A DNA stretch of 42,076 nucleotides from Devosia equisanguinis. Lineage in GTDB: Bacteria > Pseudomonadota > Alphaproteobacteria > Rhizobiales > Hyphomicrobiaceae. The notes beneath the pieces were generated by a model. That model worked only from the letters and a program-made list of their open reading frames with translations, was not told the DNA's origin and ran no database searches. Each line of letters begins with the position of its first letter. Position 1 is the first letter of the stretch. The DNA lies in contig CAMAYR010000008.1 of NCBI GenBank assembly GCA_945862355.1, positions 1-42,076 of the forward strand, given 5' to 3'. Shown here piece after piece: positions 41,748 through 42,076 of this stretch. The position numbers and the translations under genes are program-made.

Positions 41748-42076
41748 ATGTGCTCCCGCTACGCTCTGACCTCGCCACCCGAAGCCGTGCGCGCCTACTT
41801 CGCGCACTGCAACGAGACGGCGTATCCGCCACGCTACAATATCGCCCCGTCTCAACCCGTGCTGATCGTCCGGCACGACCATGCCCGCCGTCGCGAGATC
41901 GCCCTGGTGCGCTGGGGGCTGATACCGTCGTGGTCCAAGGACCCTGCAAAATTATCCATGATAATCAATGCCAGATCCGAGACAGCCGCCGAGAAGCCAT
42001 CTTTTCGCGGCTCCCTGCGCCACCGCCGCTGCATCGTGCCCGCCGATGCCTTCTACGAGTGGTCGGGCTCCGCCAG
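41748..42076 (+). CDS. SOS response-associated peptidase (SRAP, YedK/HMCES-type), partial
   Basis: Truncated by the window end, so absent from the ORF track. It begins MCSRYALTS, with the essential Cys2 that forms a thiazolidine crosslink to abasic sites in single-stranded DNA. It continues with PPRYNIAPSQPV, RWGLIPSW, the conserved INARSET motif and the catalytic Glu in FYEW. The family protects abasic sites in ssDNA. About 109 residues are visible of the usual ~220-250. Confidence 0.93.
   Translation, partial: MCSRYALTSPPEAVRAYFAHCNETAYPPRYNIAPSQPVLIVRHDHARRREIALVRWGLIPSWSKDPAKLSMIINARSETAAEKPSFRGSLRHRRCIVPADAFYEWSGSA

Overview
The window is high-GC, densely coding DNA with frequent GTG/TTG starts. 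The gene content points to an alphaproteobacterium, most likely of the order Hyphomicrobiales (Rhizobiales). Supporting signs are an S21 protein with a long Gly/Pro/Arg tail, the infA-maf-yacG neighbourhood, a TIGR02301 protein, the ycjX-ycjF pair, and a large stock of aromatic and acyl-CoA catabolic genes with orphan solute-binding proteins. This placement is inference from gene content; no 16S rRNA gene or other clear species marker is present.

Layout. 1-911: a small putative membrane protein, an AT-richer stretch without a supported gene, and tRNA-Ser(UGA). 1068-5402 (minus): a catabolic operon of alpha/beta hydrolase, benzoate-CoA-ligase-type AMP-forming ligase, MaoC-type hot-dog dehydratase and Bug/TctC solute receptor, with a divergent PadR regulator. 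6194-7594 (minus): a PaaY-like gamma-carbonic-anhydrase-fold protein and an SDR that has lost its catalytic residues. 7950-16119 (plus): a three-subunit molybdenum hydroxylase (FAD, 2Fe-2S and Mo subunits), a TTC38-like TPR protein, glutaryl-CoA dehydrogenase and an aldehyde dehydrogenase. 16343-18527 (minus): a Rieske protein, an unknown 151-residue protein and an amidohydrolase-2 enzyme, with a divergent LysR gene. 20049-28529: hydroxycinnamoyl-CoA hydratase/lyase, an ABC-type solute receptor, PilZ, a second alpha/beta hydrolase, a small unknown, rpsU, an ADP-forming acyl-CoA synthetase of the FerA type and a two-domain VOC dioxygenase-like protein. 29210-33604: a GST-like protein, a YmdB-type metallophosphoesterase, a broken infA, maf, yacG and a 4,5-dihydroxyphthalate-decarboxylase-like protein. 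33681-42076: a RimB-RimK-like fusion with a decayed ATP-grasp, a flavin monooxygenase, a quinone-reductase-like MDR protein, the ycjF/ycjX pair, small unknowns, a NUDIX hydrolase and the start of an SRAP (YedK/HMCES) gene cut by the window end.

Working together. Several genes fit feeding of aromatic or phenylpropanoid acids into CoA thioesters. Two acid-activating enzymes (AMP-forming and ADP-forming), a hydratase/lyase that shortens the hydroxycinnamoyl side chain, an aldehyde dehydrogenase, ring-modifying candidates (flavin monooxygenase, VOC protein, molybdenum hydroxylase, amidohydrolase decarboxylase-like) and glutaryl-CoA dehydrogenase are all present. They lie in separate transcription units, so a single pathway is not proven.

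The most unusual signals are: (i) at least ten short tandem duplications (6-18 bp units), mostly sitting in leaders, signal peptides or N-termini; (ii) a degraded infA fragment without its N-terminus directly upstream of maf; (iii) a 26-bp-arm inverted repeat in a divergent control region; (iv) two enzymes with eroded active sites (SDR and ATP-grasp); and (v) a Rieske/unknown/amidohydrolase unit with a divergent LysR. I found no CRISPR array, phage or intact insertion sequence.
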